Assembly: GCA_013398275.1 (NCBI GenBank)
Contig: VZSE01003090.1
Span: 62,001 to 126,000 of the forward strand
Length of the DNA: 64,000 nt
DNA from: Promerops cafer
Taxonomy: Eukaryota; Chordata; Aves; Passeriformes; Nectariniidae
Reading direction: 5' to 3'
The notes below the pieces were generated by a model, which was not told the DNA's origin, did not search any database, and saw only the letters and a list, made by a program, of their open reading frames with translations. Below, one piece after another: positions 52,040 through 63,345 of this stretch; within the stretch, counting starts at the first letter, position 1, and every line of letters begins with the position of its first letter. Both the position numbers and the translations under genes were made by a program.

Positions 52040-52645
52040 CCCTGTTCCAGTTCTTGCACTGTGTCTTGTTCTATCACTGAGCACCACTGGGAAGAATAGG
52101 TCTCCAACATCTTTTCTCCCCTCCTCAGTTATTTGTACACACAGACAAGATCTCCCTGAGCTGGCTCTTCTCCAGGATGAACAGTCCCAGCTCTCACACT
52201 TTTCTTGTTTGACAGGTGCTCCAAATCCCTTCATCATCTCCACAGCCCTTCACTGCACTCACTCCAATGTGTCCATGGCTTTTTTTGTACAGGGCAGCCC
52301 AGTGCTGGACCCAGCAGCCCAGGTGTGGCCTCACCAGTGCTGAGCAGAGAAGGATCATTGCCCCCGCCCTGCTGGCAATGCTCTGAGGGCTGTCCAGGAT
52401 GCCACTGGCCTTCTGTACTCTACGAGCACATTGCTGTCTCATGTCCAACTTGTTGCCCACCCAGTGACCCCAGGTCCTTTTCTACAAAGCTGTTTTTCCA
52501 GCTGTTTTCCACACCCCAGCTGGCGCATGGGGTTGCTCCTGCAGCAGGAGGTGGAGGATTTGGCATTTCCCTTTGTTGGACGTTGTAAGATTTCTGTTGG
52601 TGCTAATTTCTCCAGCCTTGTGGAGGTCACCAACTCTACAACATC
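52040..52645 (-). mobile_element. CR1 LINE fragment, minus strand
   Basis: Read on the minus strand, it contains CR1 RT C-terminal sequence (VGNKLDMRQQCARRVQKASG, then SIASRAGAMILLCSALVRPH and WVQHWAALYKKSHGH) followed by the 3' segment with AGCTGGGACTGTTCATCCTGG. The frame is broken near the ends. The left boundary (CR1 3' end) is vague because the terminal tail is missing or decayed. Confidence 0.88.
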
Positions 52646-55600
52646 CAACAAAATCAATTTTTGATAAAGATGGCCAGAAATACGGTAGACAATCAGCAAC
52701 TCACCCCCTTACAGTTAAAGAGCAACCCTCAGTAGAAATTACAACTTGAAGTTACAGGAAAGGGCAATTGTACACCTGATTTCAGGCAATTCTACATAAT
52801 CTGATGCATAAAAAAAGCAGTGACTTTTCACACTTTTCACAAAATCAGTGCTAATGTCTGCTGCATCCTGGGCTGTCAGAACCCCTGAGACAGCAGCACC
52901 TACTAAGGCTGGACAGTGAAGCATGAGGTGTGCTGCCTGCACGAGCTGTGTTGCTAAGTCCAGCTCTGCTGTACTTCCTTGCCTTCCCATTCCAGAACCA
53001 CCTGTGGTACCTATAACTCCTCTTCTGTGTCAGAACTAAAAAAAAGAGTTCCACAGAGCATATCTTGCCTTTTTATTTAATTTTCAAGCTCAATGTACAT
53101 TAAACCTGGCACATAACTTCCATGGGTCCAACCCAGTGTGGCTGCCTTCGGATTTCCTAGGCTGGGATGAAAGCATGGGTCAGCACTCAGGATGGCAGCC
53201 AGCATGGCTGAGTTTCTGTCTCCATGGGAATCACTAGTTCAAATGAAAAGTAAAATACAAAGGTTTATCTGAAACAGACTTTGCTACCAAGGAGGCATTT
53301 GTTTGGCAGTTCAAGCAGTAAAATCCACTGAGAAAATCACGCTAGCAAACCTGTCACTTCAGTGTCCACTGTCTGAATCAACAAGTCTCTCCAACACTTA
53401 TTTGCCACAGCTTCAAGGCAGGAATCCTCCCTCAGCACCAGCACAAGTCATCCCAGAGGAGATGGACACATTGCCAGTATGCAGGAAGGACACAGACTCC
53501 AGAAAACACAGAAATGAAGAAAATATCACACTAACACCATAAAGACAGCAACAACTGTAAATATTAAAGATAGAGCATACTTTTTAAAAATTTATTGTAT
53601 ACATTATAATTCTGAACACATACCTAGATAATCCTCATCTGAGTACCAAATTTGCTTTACTGAGTGGGACAAAATATAAAATTCCAGCAAACTGAAATGC
53701 TTCAAAATGCTGTGTCTATTGTATTTCTGAAAACAGGTGCAATTCTTAGGAGCAGGGAGCTGCCATCTACCACAGCTCCCAAGAACAGAAAGCACTGAAT
53801 CACTAGAGATGAAAAAGAGAATATAACAAGAGAGGGAAAATTACTATGAATTTTACACACCCCATTTCTAAAGGAGAACAAGATCCTTGAGTAAGAGACT
53901 CTGTAGGTCAGGCCAGCCACAGACACCATGGATCCCAAGAAGTTCTATCTAGGAAAAAGGCCTTCTCCCCCACAGAGCATATTTAACTGCCCACCACTGT
54001 TCCCCTCACAAAGTGCATCCTGCTGCTCTCCTGCAGGAGGCACCAGCTGTCTCCCACCCCAAACAGGGCTGGCTTGTGGGGGCTGTGAGCCACTGTGGTG
54101 CAGAGCTGGGTCCGTTCTGTGCCGACACCCTAAACCTGAGCTAAGTACACTGACATCGGAGACAAAAGAGCAAAAGTGACAAACATTTCTTGTGTGAGCC
54201 ACAACCTATGAACTGTGGGTTCCTGGAAAACACCCCAGCCTTGGAGGTGACAGGCTGGACCTGCTGAGTCTCACTCACTCTTCTACCTGGGCTGACATCT
54301 CAAGCTACACAGAGAGCGTGCATGTGGCTTTGTTTTGGAAGACATTAGACGCATTTCATTGTGTATCAGTAATTCCAGCCATGTAGACTTCTTAGATCTG
54401 TCCAGCTTTGGCATGTTTTACAACTCTAAATTCTTCCATTTATCCCTCCTTCCTCAGAGCACCCTTGGCCATGGTAGATTTACTGCTCTGCAGATGCTGC
54501 CTGCCTTCAGGAAATGGGATGTGAAGCCATCAGGCTGCAGGATGGCTTCCGCACCCTACATGTGGAACACAGGCACACAGGGCAATCTTCTCAGCAAACT
54601 GATGGGAATTTAGAGAAATTAGGAAGTGATTTTATCTTCTGACTCCCTTGCCCAGCATACACCCACCCCTTTTGCCCTCCATTTTGCAAAACAGTGACTT
54701 GCTCCCAAACCAGTTGTGACAAGATGCACAAAGACCTTTAATAGTCTATCATAAGAGAGATTTATATTTAGCACATTTACAGCTTGCACACAATAACCAA
54801 AAACACTAGAGCAGAAATTGGACCCTTTCTCTTCTCCATTGTGAGAAAAAGGCTCAAAAATGACCAAGCTTGATGACTGGAGTCACACACACTGGAGGGA
54901 GCAAGGCAAAATTTAAGCCAAGATTTCTGCCTTCCATTTGTCATAAGCCAATTATACCAACACTCAGTTTACTTTGGCTGACTGTAATACAGTGTTCCTG
55001 CCAGGACCATCACCATGCCACTCTTCTCTGGGCATCAACTGAACTCCTGTTCCTTCCTCCACTGTGCCACTGGTACAACAAAAGCTGCTGACCTATCCCA
55101 AGCCCTCCTCTTTCCTGGGTACTTTTCAGAGCAGCCAGTGTGCAGATGTGAGGGAGCACACAGGCAGCATGGATGGCACAGCTGAGGCCAGCCAGCCTTT
55201 TTGCAGCATTTCTGTGCTTATTTGGCATAACAGCTCAGGAACTCTATTACATGTTCCACTTCCATAGGAACTAAATTTCTACCTGATCAATTTACATTGC
55301 ACATTGAAATATATCCCAAGATGTTTATCCACGATGAGTGGAGGCTGCAGTAACCGAGCTACCATAACCAGATGGCACCAGGCTGTTACAGAGCTTATTC
55401 TCTCAAAAGCAGAGATGAAGTGTGTAATGTTACTTTCATCTATACACCAGCAAAACTTGGAATTCAATCACTTCCCTGACTTAAATGGTTGCAGTCATAA
55501 AAGCTCAGCTCAGAACAGGAGGTTTTAACGTGAAGGTTTGTGAAATAAAAGCATATTAGAAAACTTAAAACTTCACGAAATCTTATTTTCTAAAGAAGCC

Positions 55601-56849
55601 TTAGGATGAAAGCATAATGAATCAGTTTCTGTGACAGTAAGTAAGATTTGGATGCTCAAATTGCACATAGTTTTCTACATTCACTCTCATCATGCCCAAG
55701 AGGACACAAACCCATGTGTTTAGCATTAACATTGCTGCAGCCATCACTGAACATCACTTTTTATTGAGGAAAATCAGCACAAAGGGGACACTGCCCAGTT
55801 TTGTTGTGCAAACAAATGGATCCCCAATTTCTGTCAGAGCTGGGGTGGTCCTCCAGAGCCACATCAGAATTATGGCAACATTGCTGACAAATTTCCATGC
55901 ATTTTTGCACATTAAGTGGTAGAAAACTTGGTCCCAAGGGCTGAACAGGATACTCCATGCTCAAGTGAAAACTGGTTGCCTTCAACTACTTGCAGCCCAG
56001 GTTATCACCAAAGCCCAATGGTTAAGTGGATTTTCCAGCCTGGAGATGCTCACAGTGCCCAGTGTAGGCTGGTATTCCTGTGTTGGCTTACTTTGCTGAG
56101 CAGACAGTAGTGAGGAAATAGAAGCAGTAACAGTCTAACCTGTCCAGGAGCTTACAGAACTATCAGCCTGAGGAATAATAGTGCAATACTTCCCAAGATG
56201 CATATAAACCACAGCAATTGTTAATACTTCCATGCTTACACCCATTGCTATAACTGGTCAGATACAGCTGCATAAGAGAAAAACCTCAACAAAACAAAAC
56301 AAAAAAGGGGGTAGTGGGGTGGTGTTTGAATTATTTCCAAAATATTCTTTTAGTAGACAGAGGACACCCCAGAAGCTCTTCTTTCCCAGATGCAAGACCT
56401 TCTTTGAGAAGAACTTCTAAAACCAGCTAAAGCCAAAAATAATCCCAGGACATCTCCAGATTCAAGCACCATGCAAACAAAGCACCAACCCAAACATTAA
56501 AATCCATATGTAGGACCAAGCCAATACCTTATCTAATAAATTGATGAAACCAGTAATGAATAGAACCTTCAGTAAACAGCACATCAGCTTTTGTGTTTGC
56601 TTTAAAAAAGTTAACCAGTCATAGTTACCTAATAGAGAAAGACACTGCAGCCTTCAGAGAGATATCACAGGGGTTCTTGCTGCTGATACAGAGCCTTAGG
56701 TGATGGTTACAAGAGCTGTGTTGAGCAGGAGAACAAAAGTTGGTTTTTTTTTCCCAAAATTAGAAATATACAATTTCCAAAAATGGGAGCAAAAGACAAA
56801 AGGTAATGAAAAATACTGCTGAAGAAATGTTTAATTAAAAAAATCAGGA
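52646..56849. other. Intergenic past the proposed LARP4B poly(A) site
   Basis: No recognisable gene or mobile element. The AT-rich character continues from the proposed 3' UTR, so the true transcript end could lie within this block. Confidence 0.5.
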
Positions 56850-56868
56850 ATTCAACAGTGCCTAAATC

Positions 56869-56874
56869 TTTATT
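56869..56874 (-). promoter_or_regulatory. Candidate distal poly(A) signal AATAAA
   Basis: TTTATT on the plus strand reads AATAAA on the minus strand, 3.56 kb past the LARP4B stop. A CA dinucleotide suitable for cleavage lies about 10 bases downstream, and T-rich sequence follows within about 35 bases. This is the most distal good signal before the sequence loses its uniform 3' UTR-like character. Confidence 0.4.
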
Positions 56875-57600
56875 TTTCATAACCTACATATTTTTTTTCA
56901 AATTAGACAGTTTTACATTTTATGACACAAAAGGAAACTTAAATTACTGATAGTTTACATGTAAGCTTGATTCCAGTCTTAATGGAAGAAGAACAAAAAC
57001 AAAAACCCTCAAAAAGGCTCCCATATTACACTTCTATTTTGTGAATTGGCAGCTGTTAGGTCTCCTTAGAAATCTTGGATTGTCTGCTGCTATTAGTGTA
57101 ATAGGTTACGAAGCACAAAACCCCTACCTGTAGCTGAAGGAGATACAGAGATAGGTGTGCACCATTACAGTCAGCTGTTGCTCCTGATACACTGCACCAT
57201 GCTCCAACAAGGCCCTTTCCATGCCAATGGCTCAAGGCTTTGAAGGATAATGCAGCAACATAAAAAATCTGCCACTGCTCACACATTTCTAAGTGACAGT
57301 GTCACAGGGTGGGACTGATCTGAAATTACATTCAGTTTTAAAAGCAACCTTTTTCCTTAATTCCCAGAAGAAATCTCAGATCCCATTTTTACTTGTTTTC
57401 AAAATGAAAAGCATTACCACAGAGTTCTAACTGGGTAAAATGCCAATTTTAATTACTGTATCCCTGAACCTTGAGCTCAGCTACTGCTTTTGGGAGGTTT
57501 TTCATTTTAAAAGCCATGTTTTAATCCCTCTCTGTATCGTAGCAACAGTCTGCATGCAACTTCACAACTCCACTCCGAAAACTCCATTTTGTCACTGAGT

Positions 57601-57616
57601 GGGGGGAGGGGGGGGG
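57601..57616 (-). repeat. C-rich tract in LARP4B 3' UTR (G6-A-G9 on plus strand)
   Basis: The plus strand has six G, one A, then nine G, so the transcript strand carries C9-T-C6. Such tracts can bind poly(C)-binding proteins in mRNA, and the G strand could form a quadruplex in DNA. Run lengths may be imprecise because homopolymers are error-prone to sequence. Confidence 0.6.
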
Positions 57617-58422
57617 AAGAAAAATAAATCTCAAAGCAAAATACAGTAAGGAGAAGTTGTATTGTATATTACACAGCGATTTGGCGTGTCACTTTTTTTT
57701 TTTTTAAAAAGCTATAAAACCACATCAGAGGAAGGTTTAAACTTTAGATGCAACAGACTGTTGCTGGGTAAGCAGTAATTACAGTGTATTGACCTATCAC
57801 AAATGGCAGCAGAATACATTAGAACAGCACAACACATCCCACTGGTCTCAACAGATCACCTTGGGCACCGGCTGAGCACCAGGACGAGCTGCTCACAGCC
57901 GCTGGAAGGGACCTCTTGCCACTGTTTGCAGCTGGTAAAGCCTTTCACTTGCAGCAGACAAACAAAATGAATCATACAGCTGGCCTAAACCATACACAAA
58001 TCTAGCTACCGCTTTCACTGCTGCTGGGGAAAGGAGAAGGGGATAAAAAAATCCAATGACAGAAGTAGCTGAGTGGTTTTGGTGATGGTGTCGGGGTCCA
58101 ATCTCCTCCCACAGCATTCACAAAGAGCGCTTTTTAAACAAGAAAAATCAACAGACTCCACACGCCCTATTTTGACCAATTCTGCAGCATACAACAGGCT
58201 GGATTTACAATGCCAACTAGTTACCAATTGATGCTTTTAATAGGAAATTTATCAGGAGTCAACTTCTATACTTACTTTACAGTTCTATGAACCATGCATT
58301 GATACTCTTGAAAGCAGACAAGTAAGCTACAGTGCATATTTTTGCAGCAGTCAAGTTTTTCCCCAATTAGACTTGATTTTTATTAATGACTTAAAAATTA
58401 CAGTTTGACTGCTGAAATTCAT

Positions 58423-58430
58423 TATTTACA
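58423..58430 (-). promoter_or_regulatory. Pumilio response element match
   Basis: The minus strand reads TGTAAATA, an exact match to the PUF-protein consensus TGTANATA. It lies in the probable LARP4B 3' UTR, about 2 kb past the stop. Confidence 0.35.
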
Positions 58431-58717
58431 TTGCATAACACTTTTTGAATTGGTTAAATTGTTTGGTTTTAAAGGGACTTTAGGAAAATATTTGAGGGCT
58501 TTCAAATAAGACTTTTGTTCCATTTCCCTTTTGCAGTGAAGAGGCAGAGTCAGTTCAACACACCAGAATAAAATAAGAAAAAGAAAAAACAACAAATTAA
58601 AGTAATATTCAAACCACAACATTTAGTTTATCTACATCCAGCTCAACAGCAACATTTATAATATCAATAATTTTTATCAGATTTTTTTCTTTAGGGTACC
58701 TTTTTATATGTTCTGAT

Positions 58718-58725
58718 TATTTACA
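58718..58725 (-). promoter_or_regulatory. Second Pumilio response element match
   Basis: The minus strand again reads TGTAAATA, about 290 bases upstream (in transcript order) of the other match. Two exact PUF sites in one probable 3' UTR are suggestive, but an AT-rich stretch of 3.6 kb can contain them by chance. Confidence 0.35.
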
Positions 58726-60430
58726 ACTGTACAAGCAAAGCACACACTTCCAAGTGCACATATTTAATACAGTATTGACTATTTGCATTTACAGGTTTTT
58801 CAACAATCTGAAAAAGATCAACTGTTTAAGATCTTTAAGGTATATTACAAAAACTGCTGCTAGTTCCTGTACTACAGTATGTTTACCCAGTAAGACCAGT
58901 GACAATAGATACATACTGTAACTGAGTAATTCTGTATGCCATTCATGCTAACCCTCCACGGGGTCAGACCTCATTAACTCTAAACTGTCTTGTACAAAAG
59001 TTAAGGCAAAGTCATTTTCAAGTTTAAATAAAATTCAAGTCTTTAAATATTGGATGGAAATAATTCTTTAAAAAAATCAGTTGTTTAAATAAACATTTTT
59101 GTGGAATAAACTGTACTGTCATAGTCAGCAGGAATGAGTTTTGTCTGAACTTCCTGCAGTTTAAACACTTAAAGAAAAGCTTTAGGCATTTTAAAACAAA
59201 AATAATTTATATTCAACTTTATTAGAAACTTGCTAATTTAGTGCATCCTTGTCCTTCAGAAAGCGCATCACTTCTAAAGTAAATAAGTGTGAGAAACCTC
59301 ATCCCAGAGGTAAATATCAGGGATCTCTTCCTCCACCACACAAAACAAACACCATTATCTCACGTCTTGAAAAATTTAAATTGGTATGCCAATGCTTGTA
59401 GTTACAGGAAGATGTCAACACAAGGCTGACTAAGATATGAACTCTTTCAAAGAGCACTTGGGGCAGAGTTTTAAAAAAAAGTCTACACAGAGCACAGGGG
59501 TAACCAGAATATACAGCGCTGACTCAGTTAACTCCCTTACAAGCACAGGGAAACTAAGGTTATCACAAGAAGGCTACTCTGCTTTCTCCTGATAACATCC
59601 ACTAACAGGCTTCACCACCATAGAAGCTCACAGACTTGATTCTTTCTATTCACAATGTGCTTTGTATTTGCAAATTATAACATCAGTTTTATTCTGGAGT
59701 GAGAAGATGGTTACTTGCTTGCAGTAAGTCAAAAAAGGAAATATTTCAGAAAGACTGCTATGGTGCCCTGTAGAATTCATTTTGTGTGTGCAAAACATCA
59801 AAAAAAGATTAAGTTTTTAAAAATGCTAGAAACAGCTACTCATTTAACCTAAAAGTGCAAGTTCATTTGCTGACACTTAGTACAGCAGCCCAATAAAAAA
59901 AAAATCTTCAAGGTCACCTACTAATTTGTAAAATATATCTACTTTCTTGCACTCTACACACTAGCTGCCGTTATCAGTCTTTTGGACACTAATTTAGATA
60001 TGTACTTGCAGACCAGTTTATTAAAAATATTGCAGCAGCATGTTTCTGCTTAACAGTTTAGAAAAAACTCACTATACAGAGCTTGCACTCACACAGCCAC
60101 AGAGAGGCTTAATAAAAAGTTCATTTTTTTTAAAGACAAATATTTTACACCGTGGAAAAAAAAAAAAAAAAATCACACTAAGCTTCACCTCCAATTAAGC
60201 ACCAATCTAAATGTAAGGTTTAGAACAACTATCCAGAAATACCCAGAAAAATAGAATGTTTGTTCAAGAGGGGAAAAAGTATTTCACAAAAAATAACTTG
60301 CAGGCATTGTTACATGCCTTGTATCACTGCAAGCTCCTAACCAGCAACTCATTCTCAGGTATCTTAGTGGGAACATGGGTTTAATTTGTGGGAAACAGAC
60401 CTCTTCTCAAATCCCTCCCAGGTGTTACTT

Positions 60431-60712
60431 TCACTGAGGAGATTTTGGAGGGGTACTCTGTTCTTTATTTAAGCGTTTGCCAACGGCTGGAGGGGACGAT
60501 CTGCGTCCTGACTGTCTTCTCTGGTCTTTGGGTTGTCCAGGATGTGACTTGGCAGGAGGAGGTTCTCTGTTTTTCTCTATTGTTTCTGTGGGCTTTTTTT
60601 CTTCTTTCCCACATGCTACAGTGTTTGGCTTCTGTTCTTTCTGGGGTTGCAATGTAGGAGGATCCTTAGTTGTTCTCTGGCAAATTTCCGCATAACTGGG
60701 TTTTCGCAGTTC
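60431..60712 (-). CDS. LARP4B: LARP4B terminal coding exon (C-terminus and stop)
   Basis: The last coding exon starts after a good pyrimidine tract and acceptor (GATTTCCCAG|GAACTG) and runs 93 codons to a TGA at 60431-60433. The product begins ELRKPSYAEICQRTTKDPP and ends NKEQSTPPKSPQ. It is rich in Lys, Pro, Arg and Gln, with no predicted membrane segment. This basic, disordered tail with its SYAEICQR motif is characteristic of vertebrate LARP4B/LARP4. The open frame also continues upstream of the acceptor for about 75 codons, but that part is Phe/Leu-rich intron translation and I excluded it. All three exons are intact and in phase, so the gene looks functional. LARP4B is preferred over LARP4 from recall of the C-terminal sequence; a protein alignment would settle it. 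Confidence 0.85.
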   Translation of the reverse strand, partial: ELRKPSYAEICQRTTKDPPTLQPQKEQKPNTVACGKEEKKPTETIEKNREPPPAKSHPGQPKDQRRQSGRRSSPPAVGKRLNKEQSTPPKSPQ

Positions 60713-61263
60713 CTGGGAAATCAGAAACAAACAGGACAGAGTTAAACAAAGCATCCTAAGAAAATAAAACATTACTTTCATGAACAAAAAAAGGGTGAAG
60801 TCCTTGTCCCAAAAGACTGCTGCACTTAAATATGCAGACGAGGGCTTGAGTATGAAATTTACAGAAGCTGTATAGACAATAAAGCTGAAGAAAAGGTAAG
60901 ATGTAAAACAGTATGCCAGAAAATTGGGTACTGACATAGGGCAAAATACTTCCCCCTTTCAAACTCTAAACCAGCTGAAACACGATGAATACTCTCATTT
61001 CAATATCAACATATGCATTGATCCTTCTACCTCAAGGATACTACAAAGAAAAGGATTCAGATAAGGAGATCTCTTTTGCACCGTTAATTGCATAATTCTA
61101 TCATGCAAGTAATCATGAAGCCCAATAAGCAAATTTAAAGCTGCTGAGAAAATTCTAGGATGCTGGGCTCACTCATATGATTAGGCAACACTGGGTAGCA
61201 ATAAATATTCTGTTAAATGCAAACTGGATCATTAAGAAAAAGTGAAGTAATAAGGTCACTTAC

Positions 61264-61375
61264 TATGGCAGCCCCATTGACTTGTACCGATTTACATGCA
61301 GTACTCAGAGTGGAAGAAGAAAGTCTTTCTGTACTCTGTGTCTCTCTCTGCTGTTTATCCACAACTTTGGAGTCC
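61264..61375 (-). CDS. LARP4B: LARP4B penultimate coding exon
   Basis: This 112-bp exon has acceptor GCTTACAG|GGACTCC and donor GCCATA|GTAAGTG on the minus strand. Its first G completes the Glu codon split from the previous exon. It then encodes 37 residues, beginning DSKVVDKQQRETQ and ending SVQVNGAAI, with no stop, and ends in phase 0. A 625-bp intron separates it from the exon upstream and a 551-bp intron from the exon downstream. The sequence is polar and low in hydrophobic residues, which suits the disordered tail of LARP4-family proteins. The motif VNGAA-ELRKPSYAEICQR across the next junction is the strongest family signature I recognise. That assignment is from memory of the family, not from a search. 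Confidence 0.82.
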
Positions 61376-62000
61376 CTGTAAGCATCCAGCAGGAAGCAAG
61401 GCTCATGAAAAGTGAAACTTCAGGATAGATGAATGGTTTAATAATAGGTCTAAAAAGTCTGAGTATGACTGCAAGTAGTTACAGCTGTAATTTGCCTCGC
61501 ACAGGATGACTAGCATTGCATTCAAAAATGCTATTAAAAATAGAAAAAAAATATTCATGTGCAATGTGACACTACCTCTAATTTGTCATGTTCTAATAGC
61601 ATTTAGTTTCTCAGCTATCTGATTTGCAGGTTCCAAATAAAGTGTTACCAAAAAGCTTTTTTTATGGTATGGACATCAGTACTGTCCAGAGGGCCATGGG
61701 TTTACTCTCTGTGTTTCAAAGCTATCTAAATACAAGACAGTAAGGTATTCATTAAACTTCTACTCACAGAAACTAAACCACAACACTAAATTTTCTTCTG
61801 CTAAGTGACTATTATGATTGAATCACTATTATGATATTGTTCAGAAATTAAGCTTTATTGCTTTTACTACATGTACAACAAAATATTACTTCTTTCATTG
61901 ATTAAGATTTTAATAGCTATTTACATTGTTCTGCCTGATGAAAGAAAATGTAAATGTGATTCAGAGCAGAATAATTATACCCAAGTAATTAAGTGCTTAC

Positions 62001-62122
62001 TCGGTAGGCTGGGGTGGCGAAGGAGACCTTTCAAAGGTCCTGGGCAATGTAGAAGAAACTGGTAACGGCTCTCGAGGAATTCCTGATGGAATAGTGTTTG
62101 TACTTGCATCCACATTAATGTT
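62001..62122 (-). CDS. LARP4B: LARP4B internal exon, third from last
   Basis: This coding exon belongs to a La-related RNA-binding protein. Members of this family bind poly(A)/AU-rich RNA and poly(A)-binding protein, and promote mRNA stability and translation in the cytoplasm. Read on the minus strand, a pyrimidine-rich tract ending in CCTTCAG precedes the exon, and ACCGA|GTAAGC forms the donor. The 122 bp encode 40 complete codons beginning NINVDASTN and ending SPSPPQPT, plus two bases (GA) of a split Glu codon that the first G of the next exon completes. The peptide is Ser/Pro-rich and probably disordered, as expected for the region C-terminal to the La and RRM domains, which lie outside this window. 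Identification rests on the joined C-terminus; LARP4 is the alternative. Confidence 0.8.
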
Positions 62123-62383
62123 CTGAAGGAGGAAGAAAGGCACAGAAGAACAATCAAAATATCCAAATAATATGGTTCGCCTGAAAATTAGCACAACCAG
62201 GAAACAGTTCATAGCTTGATTTATACTGGTAAATTGATGATAGGAAGGTACAGAAGGAGCCAATATCTATATTGTAATGAATGTTTACATTTATTTAGGA
62301 ACACAGATAACACACTGTGTTATTTCCAAAGAAGTTAAAAGCTTCAGGTCCCTTTGGGACATATCTGAATGACAAAATCACTT

Positions 62384-63345
62384 TGAATCATTAAGGTTAG
62401 AGAAGACCTTTAATCAATCATCACCTTGTCAACTAGACCACGGCACTAAGTGCCACATTTGGTCACTTCTTGAACACTTCCTAGGGTGGTGACTCCATCA
62501 CTTCTCTGGGCAGCGTGTCCCAACACCTAACTTGCCTTTCAGTAAAAAAAATTTTCCTGACTTTCAACCTAAACCTCCCTTGGCACAGCTTGAGGCCATT
62601 TCCTCTTGTCCTGTCACTGGTTGCCTGGGAAAAGAGACCAACCCTCACCTGGCTACAACCCCTGTGCAGGCAGTTGTAGGGAGTTATAAAATCTCCCCTG
62701 CACCTCCTTTCCTCCAGGTTAAACAGCTGCTACACAACTGCCCTTGTGAAGGCTGCCCTTCTCTGGACATGCTCCAGCACCTCAGTGTCCTTCTTGTATC
62801 GAGGGGCCCAAAACTGAGCACAGGATTCCAGGTGCAGCCTCACCAGTGCCCAGTACAGGGGGACAGTCACTGCCCTGGTCCTGCTGGCCACACCATTTCT
62901 GATACAGGCCAGGATGCCTTTGGCTTTCTTGGTCACCTGGGCACACCTGGCTCATGTTCAGCTGCTGTCAGCCAACACCCCCAAGTCCTTTCCCTGCAGG
63001 GCCACTTTCCAGCCACTCTGTCCCCAGCCTGTAGCACTGCCTGGGATTGTTGTGACCCAAATGCAGGACCCAGCACTTGGCCTTATTGCACAGCTGGCCT
63101 TGGCCCATCAATCCAGCCTGTCCAGACCCCTCTGCAGGCCTTTCCCATCTCACCCTCCAGCAGATCAACACTTCTGCCCAACTTAGTGTTGTCTATGAAC
63201 TTACTGAGGGTGCCCTCGATGCCCTCATCCAGATGACCAACGAGGTTATTAAACCAGACTGCCCCAATACTGAGCCCTGGGGAATACAACTAGTGACTGG
63301 ACTTCTTTCCACCTGGAAATTTTGCACCTGCTGGTGACAAAGTAG
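62384..63345 (-). mobile_element. CR1 LINE fragment, 5'-truncated, in a LARP4B intron
   Basis: This is an old CR1 non-LTR retrotransposon copy on the minus strand, the same strand as LARP4B. Reading from its 5' side, translated pieces show reverse-transcriptase motifs: SPVTSCIPQGSVLGQ, then FIDNTKLGRSVDLLEGE, LHLGHNNPRQCYRLG, KKAKGILACIRNGVASRTRA and QFWAPRYKKDTEVLEHVQRR. The 3' end reads like the CR1 tail (TTAAAGGTCTTCTCTAACCTT). The pieces fall in different frames and are separated by stops, so the copy is dead. It lacks the 5' UTR, ORF1, endonuclease and the N-terminal part of the RT. The long plus-strand frame across it (62532-63236) is its antisense shadow. Confidence 0.92.

Larger units (their letters stand above)
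56850..60430 (-). other. LARP4B: Probable 3' UTR of LARP4B
   Basis: This stretch directly follows the LARP4B stop codon on the minus strand. It is AT-rich, contains no recognisable CR1 or LTR, and has no convincing ORF, all of which fit a long vertebrate 3' UTR. A consensus AATAAA on the minus strand at 56869-56874 could mark its distal end. Other AATAAA matches (rc of TTTATT) near 58378 and 59218 could be earlier alternative poly(A) sites. It holds two Pumilio-type TGTAAATA elements (58423-58430 and 58718-58725) and a C-rich tract (57601-57616 on this strand). The end point is inferred and could be shorter; RNA data would be needed to fix it. Confidence 0.5.

Noticed and set aside
60713..60937. 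In-frame upstream extension of the last LARP4B exon, with a possible start at 60937
   Set aside because: It is Phe/Leu-rich intron translation upstream of a strong acceptor, and phase and homology place the exon start at 60712.
62532..63236. Longest plus-strand ORF in the window (234 codons)
   Set aside because: It is the antisense of a minus-strand CR1 copy. The opposite strand carries the RT motifs.
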